From the NCBI RefSeq assembly GCF_009663145.1, contig NZ_VKHR01000057.1:1-36118 (forward strand): 36,118 bases of DNA, given 5' to 3'. A model generated the notes under the pieces. It searched no databases. It saw only the letters and a program-made list of their open reading frames with translations, and was not told where the DNA came from. Of this stretch, positions 14,478 through 23,135 are shown one piece after another. The stretch is from Shewanella sp. TC10. Its GTDB lineage: Bacteria; Pseudomonadota; Gammaproteobacteria; Enterobacterales; Shewanellaceae. Positions within the stretch are counted from its first letter, which is position 1. Each line of letters starts with the position of its first letter. The position numbers and the translations under genes are program-made.

Positions 14478-16253
14478 ATGAAACTTAAATATTTAGCTTC
14501 GGCAGTAGCAGTGATGATGCTTACTTCTGGCAGCGCAATGGCAAAAAATGACTTGGCTTCATTTCATACTGAAATGGGTGACTGCCAGACTTGTCACGTC
14601 ACTGGCAAAATGAAAGACATCAAAAAATCGATGACTGATAGCCAAACACATGAGAACGCTCAATGTCAGGATTGTCACGGTGGATACGCTGATCTAGTTA
14701 ATGACAAATTAGAATTTGACCCACATGCTTCTCACTTAGGTGAAATCAACTGTACTTCTTGTCACTCTGGGCATGCGAAACCTGAGTTAACGTGTAACAA
14801 CTGTCATAACTTCGAAATGGAAATGCCTTTTGCTGATGCGAAAGAGAAGAAAAAGTGGGATGGCGATTGGAACCAAGACAAGATCCAAAAAGCTATCGCG
14901 AAAGGACCTGTAGAAACGGTTGACGTCATCGTCGTTGGTGGTGGTTCAGCTGGTTTTAATGCTGCAATTTCTGCAAAAATGGCAGGCGCTAATGTGGTGT
15001 TATTTGAAAAAGCGCCATACACAGGTGGTAATTCAATGCTAGCTGCTGGTGGTATTAACGCAGTGGGTACACCTCAGCAAAAAGCAAAAGGTATTGAAGA
15101 TAAAGTTGAATGGTATGCAGAAGATGCAATGAAAGGCGGTCGTAACCAAAATGACCCAGAGTTAGTGCAAATCCTTGCAGAAGAATCAGCAGGCGCAGTG
15201 AAATGGCTTGAGTCTTTAGGCGCTAATATGGACGACTTAAAGCGTTCTGGTGGCGCTCGCGTTGAACGTACTCACCGTCCTTCAGGTGGCGCGTCAGTAG
15301 GACCACACATCATTGATACATTACGTAAAGCAGCAAAAGAGCGTGATATCGATGTTCGCGTAAACTCTAGAATCGAAAAAATCGTGTTAAACGACGACAA
15401 GTCAGTAGCGGGTGTGGTGGTTCATGGTCGTCATTCTGGTTACAACATGGTTGCGGCAGATTCAGTTGTGCTTGCAACAGGTGGTTACGGTATGAATAAG
15501 CAAATGGTTGCTTACTATCGTCCTACAATGAAAGACATGACAAGTTCAAACAACGTTACAGCAACCGGTGATGGTGTATTACTTGCGAAAGAAATTGGCG
15601 CTTCAATGACAGATATTGATTGGGTTCAAGCTCACCCAACAATTGGTAAAGACAGTCGTATCTTAATTTCTGAAACTGTTCGTGGTGTAGGCGCTATTAT
15701 GGTGAATACAGATGGTCAGCGTTTCATTAGTGAACTTACGACTCGTGACCGTGCATCAGACGCCATCCTTAAGCAAAAAGATCAATATGCTTGGTTAGTA
15801 TTCGATGAGCAGTTAGTTGAGAAGAAGAAAATGGTACGTGGTTACGAGCATTTAGGTATGCTAAGTAAAGCCAATACTGTTGAAGAGTTAGCTAAAATCA
15901 CTGGCATGAGCCAACTACCTAAAACTGCAGTTGATTACAACAAGTATCAAGCTGCGGGTAAAGATGATGCATTCGGTCGTGAAGATATGCCTCTTAACTT
16001 AAGCAAGCCGCCATTCTACGCAGTTAAAGTTGCACCTGGTATTCATCACACTATGGGTGGTGTTGCAGTTGATACCGATGCAAACGTATTAAATCTACAA
16101 AGCTGGAAAATGGAAGGTTTGTTCGCAGCAGGTGAGGTGACTGGTGGTCTTCACGGTTACAACCGCCTAGGCGGCAACGCAATTGCTGATACCGTAGTAT
16201 TCGGTCGTAAAGCTGGTGAAAATGCTGCTAAGCATGCACTTGAAAAGAAATAA
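14478..16253 (+). CDS. Periplasmic tetraheme flavocytochrome c (fumarate reductase type)
   Basis: 591 residues with a cleavable signal (MKLKYLASAVAVMMLTSGSA, cut after AMA). An N-terminal domain carries four CXXCH heme sites (CQTCH, CQDCH, CTSCH, CNNCH), and an FAD domain starts with VDVIVVGGGSAGFNAA. Electrons would come from the quinol pool, in Shewanella usually through CymA. Active-site residues known from Fcc3 are present: His386 (QAHPT), Arg402, catalytic Arg423 (TTRDRAS), His523/524 (HHTMGG) and Arg563 (NRLGGNA). The position of Fcc3 Thr377 is Ser398 (ISETVRG). Fumarate is the default substrate, but a related unsaturated acid is possible. It resembles fccA/ifcA but looks divergent, so no symbol is given. 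It is divergent from the porin gene. Confidence 0.88.
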   Translation: MKLKYLASAVAVMMLTSGSAMAKNDLASFHTEMGDCQTCHVTGKMKDIKKSMTDSQTHENAQCQDCHGGYADLVNDKLEFDPHASHLGEINCTSCHSGHAKPELTCNNCHNFEMEMPFADAKEKKKWDGDWNQDKIQKAIAKGPVETVDVIVVGGGSAGFNAAISAKMAGANVVLFEKAPYTGGNSMLAAGGINAVGTPQQKAKGIEDKVEWYAEDAMKGGRNQNDPELVQILAEESAGAVKWLESLGANMDDLKRSGGARVERTHRPSGGASVGPHIIDTLRKAAKERDIDVRVNSRIEKIVLNDDKSVAGVVVHGRHSGYNMVAADSVVLATGGYGMNKQMVAYYRPTMKDMTSSNNVTATGDGVLLAKEIGASMTDIDWVQAHPTIGKDSRILISETVRGVGAIMVNTDGQRFISELTTRDRASDAILKQKDQYAWLVFDEQLVEKKKMVRGYEHLGMLSKANTVEELAKITGMSQLPKTAVDYNKYQAAGKDDAFGREDMPLNLSKPPFYAVKVAPGIHHTMGGVAVDTDANVLNLQSWKMEGLFAAGEVTGGLHGYNRLGGNAIADTVVFGRKAGENAAKHALEKK

Positions 16254-16287
16254 GCTTTAATATAATTCATCATCCCTAATATCCCCC

Positions 16288-16321
16288 AAAGACCAAGTCT
16301 CATCAGCTTGGTCTTTTTTTT
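16288..16321 (+). terminator. Rho-independent terminator of the flavocytochrome gene
   Basis: AAAGACCAAG (16288-16297) pairs with CTTGGTCTTT (16307-16316), followed by a T run to about 16322. It lies 34 bp after the stop codon. Confidence 0.93.
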
Positions 16322-16390
16322 TGCGTCTTATTTATAATTTATTAGTTAATCAAAGCTAGTTTAAAAAATAGAACGCGGATTAACAGACAT

Positions 16391-16419
16391 AAAAAAACCA
16401 AGCACTTGGCTTGGTTTTT
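16391..16419 (-). terminator. Terminator of fabV (bidirectional in form)
   Basis: AAAAACCAAGC (16393-16403) pairs with GCTTGGTTTTT (16409-16419) over ACTTG, with A and T runs on the two sides, so it can act on either strand. It lies 22 bp past the fabV stop codon on the minus strand. Confidence 0.85.
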
Positions 16420-16440
16420 ACTTATTTCGAAATTTAACAG

Positions 16441-17643
16441 TTATAAGCTGACAACATCAAAAGTCACGTTTGGATTAACGTCCGCATCATAATCAATACC
16501 GTCAACTCCGAAACCAAATAGTTTCAAGAATTCTTCTTTATATTCATTATAATCAGTTAGTTCAGTTAAATTTTCTGTAGTGACATCAGCCCAAAGCTCA
16601 CGACAATGCTTTTGAATTTCTTCACGTAATTCCCAATCATCTAAACGTAGGCGATTGTCAGCATCCGTTTCTGGCGCAGCACCGTCTTCACGGAACAAGC
16701 GTTCACTGAACATGCGGTAAATTTGGTCCATACAGCCTTCATGAACACCTTCTTCACGCATTTTCTTAAATACCATCGCGATATAAAGTGGCATCACTGG
16801 AATAGCAGAGCTTGCTTGAGTGACGACACTCTTAAGCACTGCTACATTTGCAGAGCCGCCAGTGGCTGATAACTTAGTATTTAACGCATGTGCTGCACGG
16901 TCTAAGTCCATCTTGGCTTTACCTAGTGCACCATGCCAGTAGATAGGCCAAGTGATTTCAGTACCGATATAGCTGTAAGCAACGGTCTTACAGTTGTCTG
17001 TTAATACGCCAGCTTCGCTAAGCGCATTCATCCATAATTCCCAGTCTTCGCCGCCCATAACCGTTACTGTATCGGCAATTTCTTGCTCTGTAGCTGGTTC
17101 AACTGAGGTTTCAATGATGGTATTTTTATTGGTGTCTACAGCTGTTGCTGTATATGTTTCACCAATAGGCTTAAGGCTTGAGCGGATCACTTCACCTGTG
17201 TCTGGCAGCTTACGCACAGGAGAGGCTAATGAGTAAACTACCATATCGATTTGACCAAGGTCTTCCTTAATCATTTCAATAACTTTTTGTTTTGCTTCAT
17301 GGCTAAAGGCATCACAGTTGATACTTTTAGAATATAAGCCTTCAGCTTTAGCAAACTTGTCAAAATAAGCAGAGTTATACCAGCCTGCTGTACCAGGTTT
17401 TGTTTCAGTACTTGGTTTTTCGAAGAAAACACCGATTGTTGCAGCATCACTACCAAAAGCTGACGCTATGCGCGAAGATAAGCCGTAACCACTAGAAGAA
17501 CCGACAACAAGCACCTTTTTAGGACCGTTTGCAATTTTGCCTTTCGCTTTGGTTAATTCAATTTGCTCTTTTACGTTAGCTTCACAGCCGATAGGGTGTG
17601 TTGTGGTACAAATAAAGCCACGTGTTTTTGGTTTAATAATCAT
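16441..17643 (-). CDS. fabV: Enoyl-[acyl-carrier-protein] reductase FabV (trans-2-enoyl-CoA reductase family)
   Basis: 400 residues, the usual FabV length. It carries out the NADH-dependent last reduction of each fatty-acid elongation cycle in the cytoplasm. The nucleotide-binding region has VLVVGSSSGYGLSSRIA (about 45-61). The catalytic motif Y-X8-K is Tyr235 and Lys244 (YWHGALGKAK), the spacing that marks FabV against FabI (Y-X6-K). The start at 17643 (MIIKPKTRGFICTTTHP) matches the family and has AAGGAAG before it; an in-frame ATG at 17703 lacks this support. FabV is generally much less sensitive to triclosan than FabI. It stands after sapF, where E. coli has fabI. Confidence 0.96.
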   Translation of the reverse strand: MIIKPKTRGFICTTTHPIGCEANVKEQIELTKAKGKIANGPKKVLVVGSSSGYGLSSRIASAFGSDAATIGVFFEKPSTETKPGTAGWYNSAYFDKFAKAEGLYSKSINCDAFSHEAKQKVIEMIKEDLGQIDMVVYSLASPVRKLPDTGEVIRSSLKPIGETYTATAVDTNKNTIIETSVEPATEQEIADTVTVMGGEDWELWMNALSEAGVLTDNCKTVAYSYIGTEITWPIYWHGALGKAKMDLDRAAHALNTKLSATGGSANVAVLKSVVTQASSAIPVMPLYIAMVFKKMREEGVHEGCMDQIYRMFSERLFREDGAAPETDADNRLRLDDWELREEIQKHCRELWADVTTENLTELTDYNEYKEEFLKLFGFGVDGIDYDADVNPNVTFDVVSL

Positions 17644-17748
17644 AATTTCGTTTCTTCCTTTAACAATGGCCATAGGATAAATAGTTAGCCGCCGAAATGG
17701 CACTCATTTTTAATAAAAATAGCTAAATTACGCAGTGGTTGGAGCAGT

Positions 17749-18534
17749 TTAGCGTTTTGCCTTGAGCAGTACTTGCTCTGTAATGAGTCTGCGTGTGTAT
17801 TCATGTTGCGGGTTTTCAAATAATTCTTCAGTGGTATTTTTTTCTACCATGACACCTTTATTGAGCACCATAACTTTATCACTAAAGTGTCTAACCACAT
17901 TTAAGTTGTGAGTCACAAAGATATAAGATAAACCCATTTCTTTTTGAAGTTTGAGCAACAGATTTAAAATTTGCGAACGTACTGATAAATCTAAAGAGGC
18001 TAGCGCTTCATCAGCAATAATAATTTTGGGATTAAGCATTAATGCCCGCGCAACCGCAACACGCTGTTTTTGACCTTCGGATATCATATGAGGGTAAAAA
18101 CTTGAATGTTCAGGTAGTAACCCCACCTTACGTAGAGTATCCGTTACTTGCTCTTTGCGTTCCTGGCTGGTCATATCGGTATTGAAGCGTAATGGCTCTT
18201 CAAGTAAAGCGCCAATCGTTAACCTTGGGTTTAACGAGGTGTTCGGATCTTGAAAAATCATTCGTATTAGGCGGCAACGCTGCTTTAAATTACGCGCCTC
18301 CAATGCCTCACCTTCAAACTCAATCGTCCCAGTGGTACGAGGTTCTGCACCTACTAACATTCTGGCTAAGGTGCTTTTCCCAGAGCTGACCTGACCGACA
18401 ATTGCTAAAGTTTGGCCACGTTCAAGTTCAAATGAAACAGGGGAGAGCGCCTGATTATATTGCGCCTTAAAGCGTTTATAACCAGTAAAGTATCGTTTAC
18501 TAAGTTCTGTGACATTAAGTAATGGCGTTGTCAT
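17749..18534 (-). CDS. sapF: Peptide ABC transporter ATP-binding protein SapF
   Basis: 261 residues. This is one of two ATPases of the Sap (sensitivity to antimicrobial peptides) importer on the cytoplasmic side. Walker A is GQVSSGKS (47-54, catalytic Lys53 present). The Q-loop region is MIFQDPNTSLNPR, the signature SEGQKQR replaces canonical SGGQ, Walker B is IIIADEALASLD and the H-loop is FVTHN. These match E. coli SapF closely. Its start overlaps the end of sapD by 20 bp, implying translational coupling. It is the last sap gene; fabV follows after 105 bp with no clear terminator between them, so read-through into fabV is possible. Confidence 0.93.
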   Translation of the reverse strand: MTTPLLNVTELSKRYFTGYKRFKAQYNQALSPVSFELERGQTLAIVGQVSSGKSTLARMLVGAEPRTTGTIEFEGEALEARNLKQRCRLIRMIFQDPNTSLNPRLTIGALLEEPLRFNTDMTSQERKEQVTDTLRKVGLLPEHSSFYPHMISEGQKQRVAVARALMLNPKIIIADEALASLDLSVRSQILNLLLKLQKEMGLSYIFVTHNLNVVRHFSDKVMVLNKGVMVEKNTTEELFENPQHEYTRRLITEQVLLKAKR

Positions 18535-19522
18535 CTTCTATCTCATTGTTATATGGGAAGTGGCAAGCAAAATAGCGGTCTTTTTCATGGGCTAAACTGG
18601 GTTGAATTACACATTGTCTTTGCGCATCGGGGCAGCGTGGGCCTAGGCGACAACCTGCTGGCAAGTGTTGTAACGATGGTGAAGAACCTTGCAAGGAGGG
18701 TAAATATGATTTATGACGCATTTTACCTGTGTGCTCAGGTAAGTTTTTAAATAATGCTTTGGTATAGGGGTGATAAGGGTTATTGAGCAACTCATTAACA
18801 GGCCCTGATTCCATAATTTGACCACTGTATAAAATGCTAATGCGATCACACCATTTCACCAAGGTTTCTAGTTCGTGGCTTACCAGCAAGATAGACACAT
18901 TTTGCAATTGGTTTAACTGCGACAGTAACCTGAAAATTTGCGCTTGTGTGCTTAACTCCATCGAGTTTGTCGGCTCATCTGCGATTAACAATCTAGGGTG
19001 ATTGGCAACAGCCATTGCAATCATCACTTTTTGACATTCACCTTCAGATAACTCCCAAGGGTAGCTTTTCATAATGGCTTCAGATTGTTTAATACCGACT
19101 TTATGTAACCACTTTTGAGCTGTTAAACGTGTGTCTTTAGCCCGCCGCCAAAACGGTACTGCTTTATTGGGTGTTAATGACTCAATCAGTTGACTACCAA
19201 TGGTCTTAACTGGATCTAAACTGCCTGAAGGATCTTGAAAAATCATTGTCATATCAGTGCCCATCAAGTTGCGGCGCTGTTTAGATGTCATTTCAAGGAG
19301 ATTTTTACCATCCCACATCATACGATCTGCAATGATATTCCAGTTAGGACCTAATACTCCAAGAACGGCTTTTGCAAGTAGACTGCGGCCAGAACCAGAC
19401 TCACCAACTAAGCCATGCACTTCACCAGGGTTAATGGTCAAGCTGACTTTCTCAAGCACTTTTACCTTGCCTTGAGGGGTATCAAGTTCAATGGTCAAGT
19501 TTCGAATATCGAGTAATGGCAT
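18515..19522 (-). CDS. sapD: Peptide ABC transporter ATP-binding protein SapD, with Arg in Walker A
   Basis: 335 residues. This is the partner ATPase of SapF, with the C-terminal oligopeptide-transporter extension (GCRLGPRCPDAQRQCV). Walker A reads GESGSGRS (40-47): Arg46 stands where Lys is expected, encoded by CGC. The signature is LSEGECQKV rather than LSGGQ, and the segment after Walker B (ADEPTNSMEL) differs from the usual SALD. Walker B (LLIADEPTN) and H-loop (LVSHELE) are intact. The heterodimer may thus have one degenerate ATP site. In E. coli SapD also serves potassium uptake through Trk by binding ATP. It starts 3 bp after the sapC stop codon and overlaps sapF. Confidence 0.93.
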   Translation of the reverse strand: MPLLDIRNLTIELDTPQGKVKVLEKVSLTINPGEVHGLVGESGSGRSLLAKAVLGVLGPNWNIIADRMMWDGKNLLEMTSKQRRNLMGTDMTMIFQDPSGSLDPVKTIGSQLIESLTPNKAVPFWRRAKDTRLTAQKWLHKVGIKQSEAIMKSYPWELSEGECQKVMIAMAVANHPRLLIADEPTNSMELSTQAQIFRLLSQLNQLQNVSILLVSHELETLVKWCDRISILYSGQIMESGPVNELLNNPYHPYTKALFKNLPEHTGKMRHKSYLPSLQGSSPSLQHLPAGCRLGPRCPDAQRQCVIQPSLAHEKDRYFACHFPYNNEIEDDNAIT

Positions 19523-19525
19523 AGA

Positions 19526-20416
19526 TTAGTTTCTTATCGGCGCAAGCGCCGAGCGTAATCCGTCACCCACCAAATTGATGGATAAAACTGTAAATAAAAT
19601 GGCAAGACCTGGAATGGTGATGGTCCATGGGGCGATAAGCAGGCTACTTAACCCTTGGAAAATCATCGAGCCCCATTCTGAACTTGGCGCTTGTGCACCA
19701 AGGTTTAAGAAACCAAGTGCGGCAATGTCCAAAATCGCTACAGAAATAGCAATGGTCGTTTGAATAATCACCACATCCCAAACATTTGGCATAATCACAT
19801 ACCAAAATATTTGCACCTGGCTGGCGCCATCAAGTTTAGCTGCGGTAACATATTCTTTTTGCAATTCTTCATGAACGGCTTGATGTATTGCACGAACAAA
19901 TTGTGGGGTTAGCGCAATACCTACGGCCCAAAACACATTGGTTAGCCCAGGTCCCGTGACTGCGACGACTAAAATGGCTAATAGAAGTGATGGGATAGAA
20001 AGTAAAGCATCTAATAAGTGACCTAAAATACTCGATTTTAATCCGCGCATCATTCCAGATAATGAACCAATGATAAAGCCAACCACTAGTGCGCATATCA
20101 CTACAATTAGCGACATACCAAAAGTCAGTCTGACTCCATGAAGAATACGGCTAAATAAATCTCGTCCTAAGTCATCGGTGCCTAAAAAGTGGGAAACATG
20201 ACCAGCTTGATCCCAAGATGGGGGTAATAAAATCGCATCAGGATTTTGCATCTCAGGTTGAAAAGGCGCCAGTAGCGGGCCAAAAACCACTAAAAGTAAT
20301 AAAAATATCACCGCCCATAGGCCCGCAACGGCAAATGGGTTACTGGCAAACGCATGCCATAGTTGCCCCAAAGGCGATTCCATTTGTTCTTCTTGGTAGA
20401 GTTTTTTAATTGGCAT
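19526..20416 (-). CDS. sapC: Peptide ABC transporter permease SapC
   Basis: 296 residues, as in E. coli. This is an inner-membrane permease of the dipeptide/oligopeptide class (DppC-like). An N-terminal helix (about 26-50, FAVAGLWAVIFLLLLVVFGP) is followed by a periplasmic loop with HFLGTDDLGRDLFSR and five further helices. The ATPase-contact loop is EYVTAAKLDGAS. An upstream ATG exists at 20470, but the ATG at 20416 was chosen because it follows GGAAAGAG and gives the family start MPIKKLYQEE, while the upstream extension lies within sapB coding sequence. It overlaps the end of sapB by 11 bp. Confidence 0.94.
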   Translation of the reverse strand: MPIKKLYQEEQMESPLGQLWHAFASNPFAVAGLWAVIFLLLLVVFGPLLAPFQPEMQNPDAILLPPSWDQAGHVSHFLGTDDLGRDLFSRILHGVRLTFGMSLIVVICALVVGFIIGSLSGMMRGLKSSILGHLLDALLSIPSLLLAILVVAVTGPGLTNVFWAVGIALTPQFVRAIHQAVHEELQKEYVTAAKLDGASQVQIFWYVIMPNVWDVVIIQTTIAISVAILDIAALGFLNLGAQAPSSEWGSMIFQGLSSLLIAPWTITIPGLAILFTVLSINLVGDGLRSALAPIRN

Positions 20417-21434
20417 ACAACTCTTTCCTATTAATTGGGTTAATAGAGGTATGCAATAACTCAATGACAATGCTTAAAAAAATGATCAACAAAGAAACAG
20501 ATAATATTCCTGCTTGGATCACTGTGTAGTCCCGTTGATAAATACCGTTAATTAGCCATGAGCCCACTCCTGGCCAAGCAAAAATAACTTCTACAATAAT
20601 GCCGTAACTTGCAAATGAGCCTAGCATCAAACCGAATGCTTTTAACACTGGAATAAGCGCATTTGGCAGAGCATGTCTGATTAGAATACGGTATGTACTT
20701 AACCCTCTGGCCTCTGCGGCGCGAATATAGGTTTGTGTCATGACGGTCACCATAGCTTGGCGAGTGATCCGAATAACTACAGTAAAAGGTAATACGGCTA
20801 AGGTGACCGCAGGCAGTATGATATGCAGTAAAGCATCTTTAAACGCCGACATACTGTAACTTGATTCAGATAACAATGTATCTATCAACATAATACGGGT
20901 GACGGGCTCTATTTCGTATAATAGGTTAATTTGACCAGAAATCGGTAACCATTCAAGCTGTACCCCGAACCATAGCGCTAAAGTCAGCCCTAACCAAAAT
21001 ACTGGAATGGAATAACCCGTTAATGTTATGGCTAGAATGCTTCTTTGTACTGGTTTACTGGTGCTTAGAGAGGCAAGCACCCCTAAAGGCACGCCAAAAA
21101 AAACCGCAATACAACCTGCAAATAATGACAATTCGAAGGATGCTGGTAATACCGCACTGAGCTCATCTGCCACACTTTGCTGAGAGTTGACTGAAATACC
21201 AAAATTTCCAGATAATCGCTGCTCCACATAAGCAAAGAATTGACTAATCTGGTTGCCATTTAAGTTATAGTCCTCGACGGTTTGGGCTTGCTGCTCTGCT
21301 GTAGGAAACTGAACGCCCGAAAGTGCATAACCCTTTTCTACAGGAAACATGCCTGTGGCGAAAAATAATACTGCAATCATCACTAAAGACGTCGCAAAAA
21401 AGAGGTTTATTCGTCTTAACAGATAACGCCACAT
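20406..21434 (-). CDS. sapB: Peptide ABC transporter permease SapB
   Basis: 342 residues (321 in E. coli). This is the DppB-like permease partner of SapC. An N-terminal helix (LFFATSLVMIAVLFFATGMF) is followed by a periplasmic segment and about five further helices. The coupling motif is YIRAAEARGLSTYRILIRHA, which contacts an ATPase subunit. Its ATG shares one base with the sapA stop codon (TAATG), so the two are translationally coupled. Confidence 0.93.
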   Translation of the reverse strand: MWRYLLRRINLFFATSLVMIAVLFFATGMFPVEKGYALSGVQFPTAEQQAQTVEDYNLNGNQISQFFAYVEQRLSGNFGISVNSQQSVADELSAVLPASFELSLFAGCIAVFFGVPLGVLASLSTSKPVQRSILAITLTGYSIPVFWLGLTLALWFGVQLEWLPISGQINLLYEIEPVTRIMLIDTLLSESSYSMSAFKDALLHIILPAVTLAVLPFTVVIRITRQAMVTVMTQTYIRAAEARGLSTYRILIRHALPNALIPVLKAFGLMLGSFASYGIIVEVIFAWPGVGSWLINGIYQRDYTVIQAGILSVSLLIIFLSIVIELLHTSINPINRKELYAN

Positions 21435-23062
21435 TAGGGTTGAATCTCCTCTTTTATAAGCTCGACACTGGAGAAAGACATTCCACCATAAGGGTTTACA
21501 TTTTTAGTGCTGACACTCGTACTCTTCAAAAGTAGCTTTTGTGCATGAGCAATATTTACTAAAGGCACTTGCTCATGAATAATCTGCTCAGCCTGTTTAT
21601 AAAGGGCTTTACGCTCCGATTTAGATAAGGTTTCCTTCGCTTGTGCCAATACTGTGTCTAATTCATTCGAACACCAGCGAGAGCGATTATTGTTAGACTC
21701 TAACGCACTGCAACTGAGTAGTGGGGTAAAAAAGTTATCTGGGTCTGTATTATCAGCATTCCAACCAATCAGCACCGAGTCGTAATCACTGGAAATTAAT
21801 TTTTGAGTGAATACACTCCAGTCGTAGCTGACAATATTCACCGTCACGCCAATATTGGCTAAGTCTGCTTGAATGAGCTCAGCAGTTTTGAGTGCATTGG
21901 GATTATAAATCCTGACCACAGGCATAGCCCAAATATCAAATGAAAGATTACTCACTCCAGCTTCTTTTAACAGCCGTTTCGCTTCTTCTGGATCATATTG
22001 ATTAGCATCTTCGGTTTCGCTGTAAGCCCAAGACGCGGGAGGTAACATGCCGGATGCGGCAACAGCAGTATCATGATAGACCACATTAAGAATGTTCTGT
22101 TTGTCGACAGCATGAGCTAAAGCGTGGCGGACATTGACATCATCCAATGGTGGCTTTTGAGTATTGAATGCCCAAAAAGCGACGTTTAAACCTGGCTTAG
22201 TTCGCAATTCAAGGTGCTTATGTTTTTTAATCACAGCCAGTTCATTGGCTTTAGGCAGTGCGGAAACTTGGCAATCGCGGGTGATGATTTTTGCCAGTCT
22301 TGATTCGCTTTTACGGGTAATATCAAAAACTAATAAATCAATTTTAGCTTGCTCACCCCAATAGTACTGATTTCGTTTGAAGCGTATATATTCATTTTTA
22401 GCATATTCAGCTAAATAAAATGGTCCTGTACCTATGGCAAAATAGTCGACATTTTCCGGCGTACCAGCTTCAAGTTGTTGCATCGCATATTCTGCCGATA
22501 GAATAACGGCAAAATCGGTTGCGAGATTAGATAAAAATGAAGCATCTTTCTGCGCAAGATGGAAAATAATTTCATAGTCATTCACTTTCTCAATTTGAGT
22601 GACTAAGTTAGCAAAATCAATACTCTGAAAGAATGGGTAACCAGTACGGCTGACTAAATGATATGGGTGATTTACATCAATAATCCGCCCGAAAGAGAAA
22701 ATGACGTCGTCAGCGTTGAAGCTGCGTGATGGACTGAACAGTGCGTTATATTGAAATTGTACGCCTTGACGCAAGGTAAAATGATAGCGAAGGCCATCAT
22801 CCGATACTTTCCAGTCAGTAGCCAGAGATGCGGTGTAGTCAGATGAGTCATCGTTGTAATCAATTAGTCGATTATAGAGCTGATTTGAGCTCGCATCGAT
22901 GGTGGTGCCCGAAGTGATTAATTGCGGATTAAATGTTTCTGGGTTACCTTCAGAGCAATAAACAATCCCTGATGGGACATTTAACTCACCACAAGCTGTT
23001 ACTAAAAAAGATAGTAAGCAGAGTAATGCTAAGGGATTCCAGCGTTCTCTTTTCACACGCAT
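21434..23062 (-). CDS. sapA: Peptide ABC transporter substrate-binding protein SapA, predicted lipoprotein
   Basis: 542 residues, solute-binding protein family 5. An N-terminal lipobox LVTAC places the modified Cys at residue 24, so it should be tethered to the inner membrane; E. coli SapA has an ordinary signal peptide. The bilobal domain shows family landmarks: PETFNPQL near the start, DVNVRHALAHAVDKQNI in the middle and LIGWNADNTDPDNF late. It would capture peptides for SapBCDF. First gene of the sap operon, 73 bp after pspF on the same strand. No terminator was seen in that gap, so expression may come partly from pspF readthrough. Confidence 0.93.
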   Translation of the reverse strand: MRVKRERWNPLALLCLLSFLVTACGELNVPSGIVYCSEGNPETFNPQLITSGTTIDASSNQLYNRLIDYNDDSSDYTASLATDWKVSDDGLRYHFTLRQGVQFQYNALFSPSRSFNADDVIFSFGRIIDVNHPYHLVSRTGYPFFQSIDFANLVTQIEKVNDYEIIFHLAQKDASFLSNLATDFAVILSAEYAMQQLEAGTPENVDYFAIGTGPFYLAEYAKNEYIRFKRNQYYWGEQAKIDLLVFDITRKSESRLAKIITRDCQVSALPKANELAVIKKHKHLELRTKPGLNVAFWAFNTQKPPLDDVNVRHALAHAVDKQNILNVVYHDTAVAASGMLPPASWAYSETEDANQYDPEEAKRLLKEAGVSNLSFDIWAMPVVRIYNPNALKTAELIQADLANIGVTVNIVSYDWSVFTQKLISSDYDSVLIGWNADNTDPDNFFTPLLSCSALESNNNRSRWCSNELDTVLAQAKETLSKSERKALYKQAEQIIHEQVPLVNIAHAQKLLLKSTSVSTKNVNPYGGMSFSSVELIKEEIQP

Positions 23063-23135
23063 TTTTTCATCATTTAATTTTTAGGCTGTAAACGACTATT
23101 TTAGCAGTGTTAATAACTTAGGAGCAAATATCATC

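Noticed and set aside
18553..18750. 65-codon plus-strand frame inside sapD
   Set aside because: It is antisense to well-conserved sapD sequence; no ribosome site or domain.
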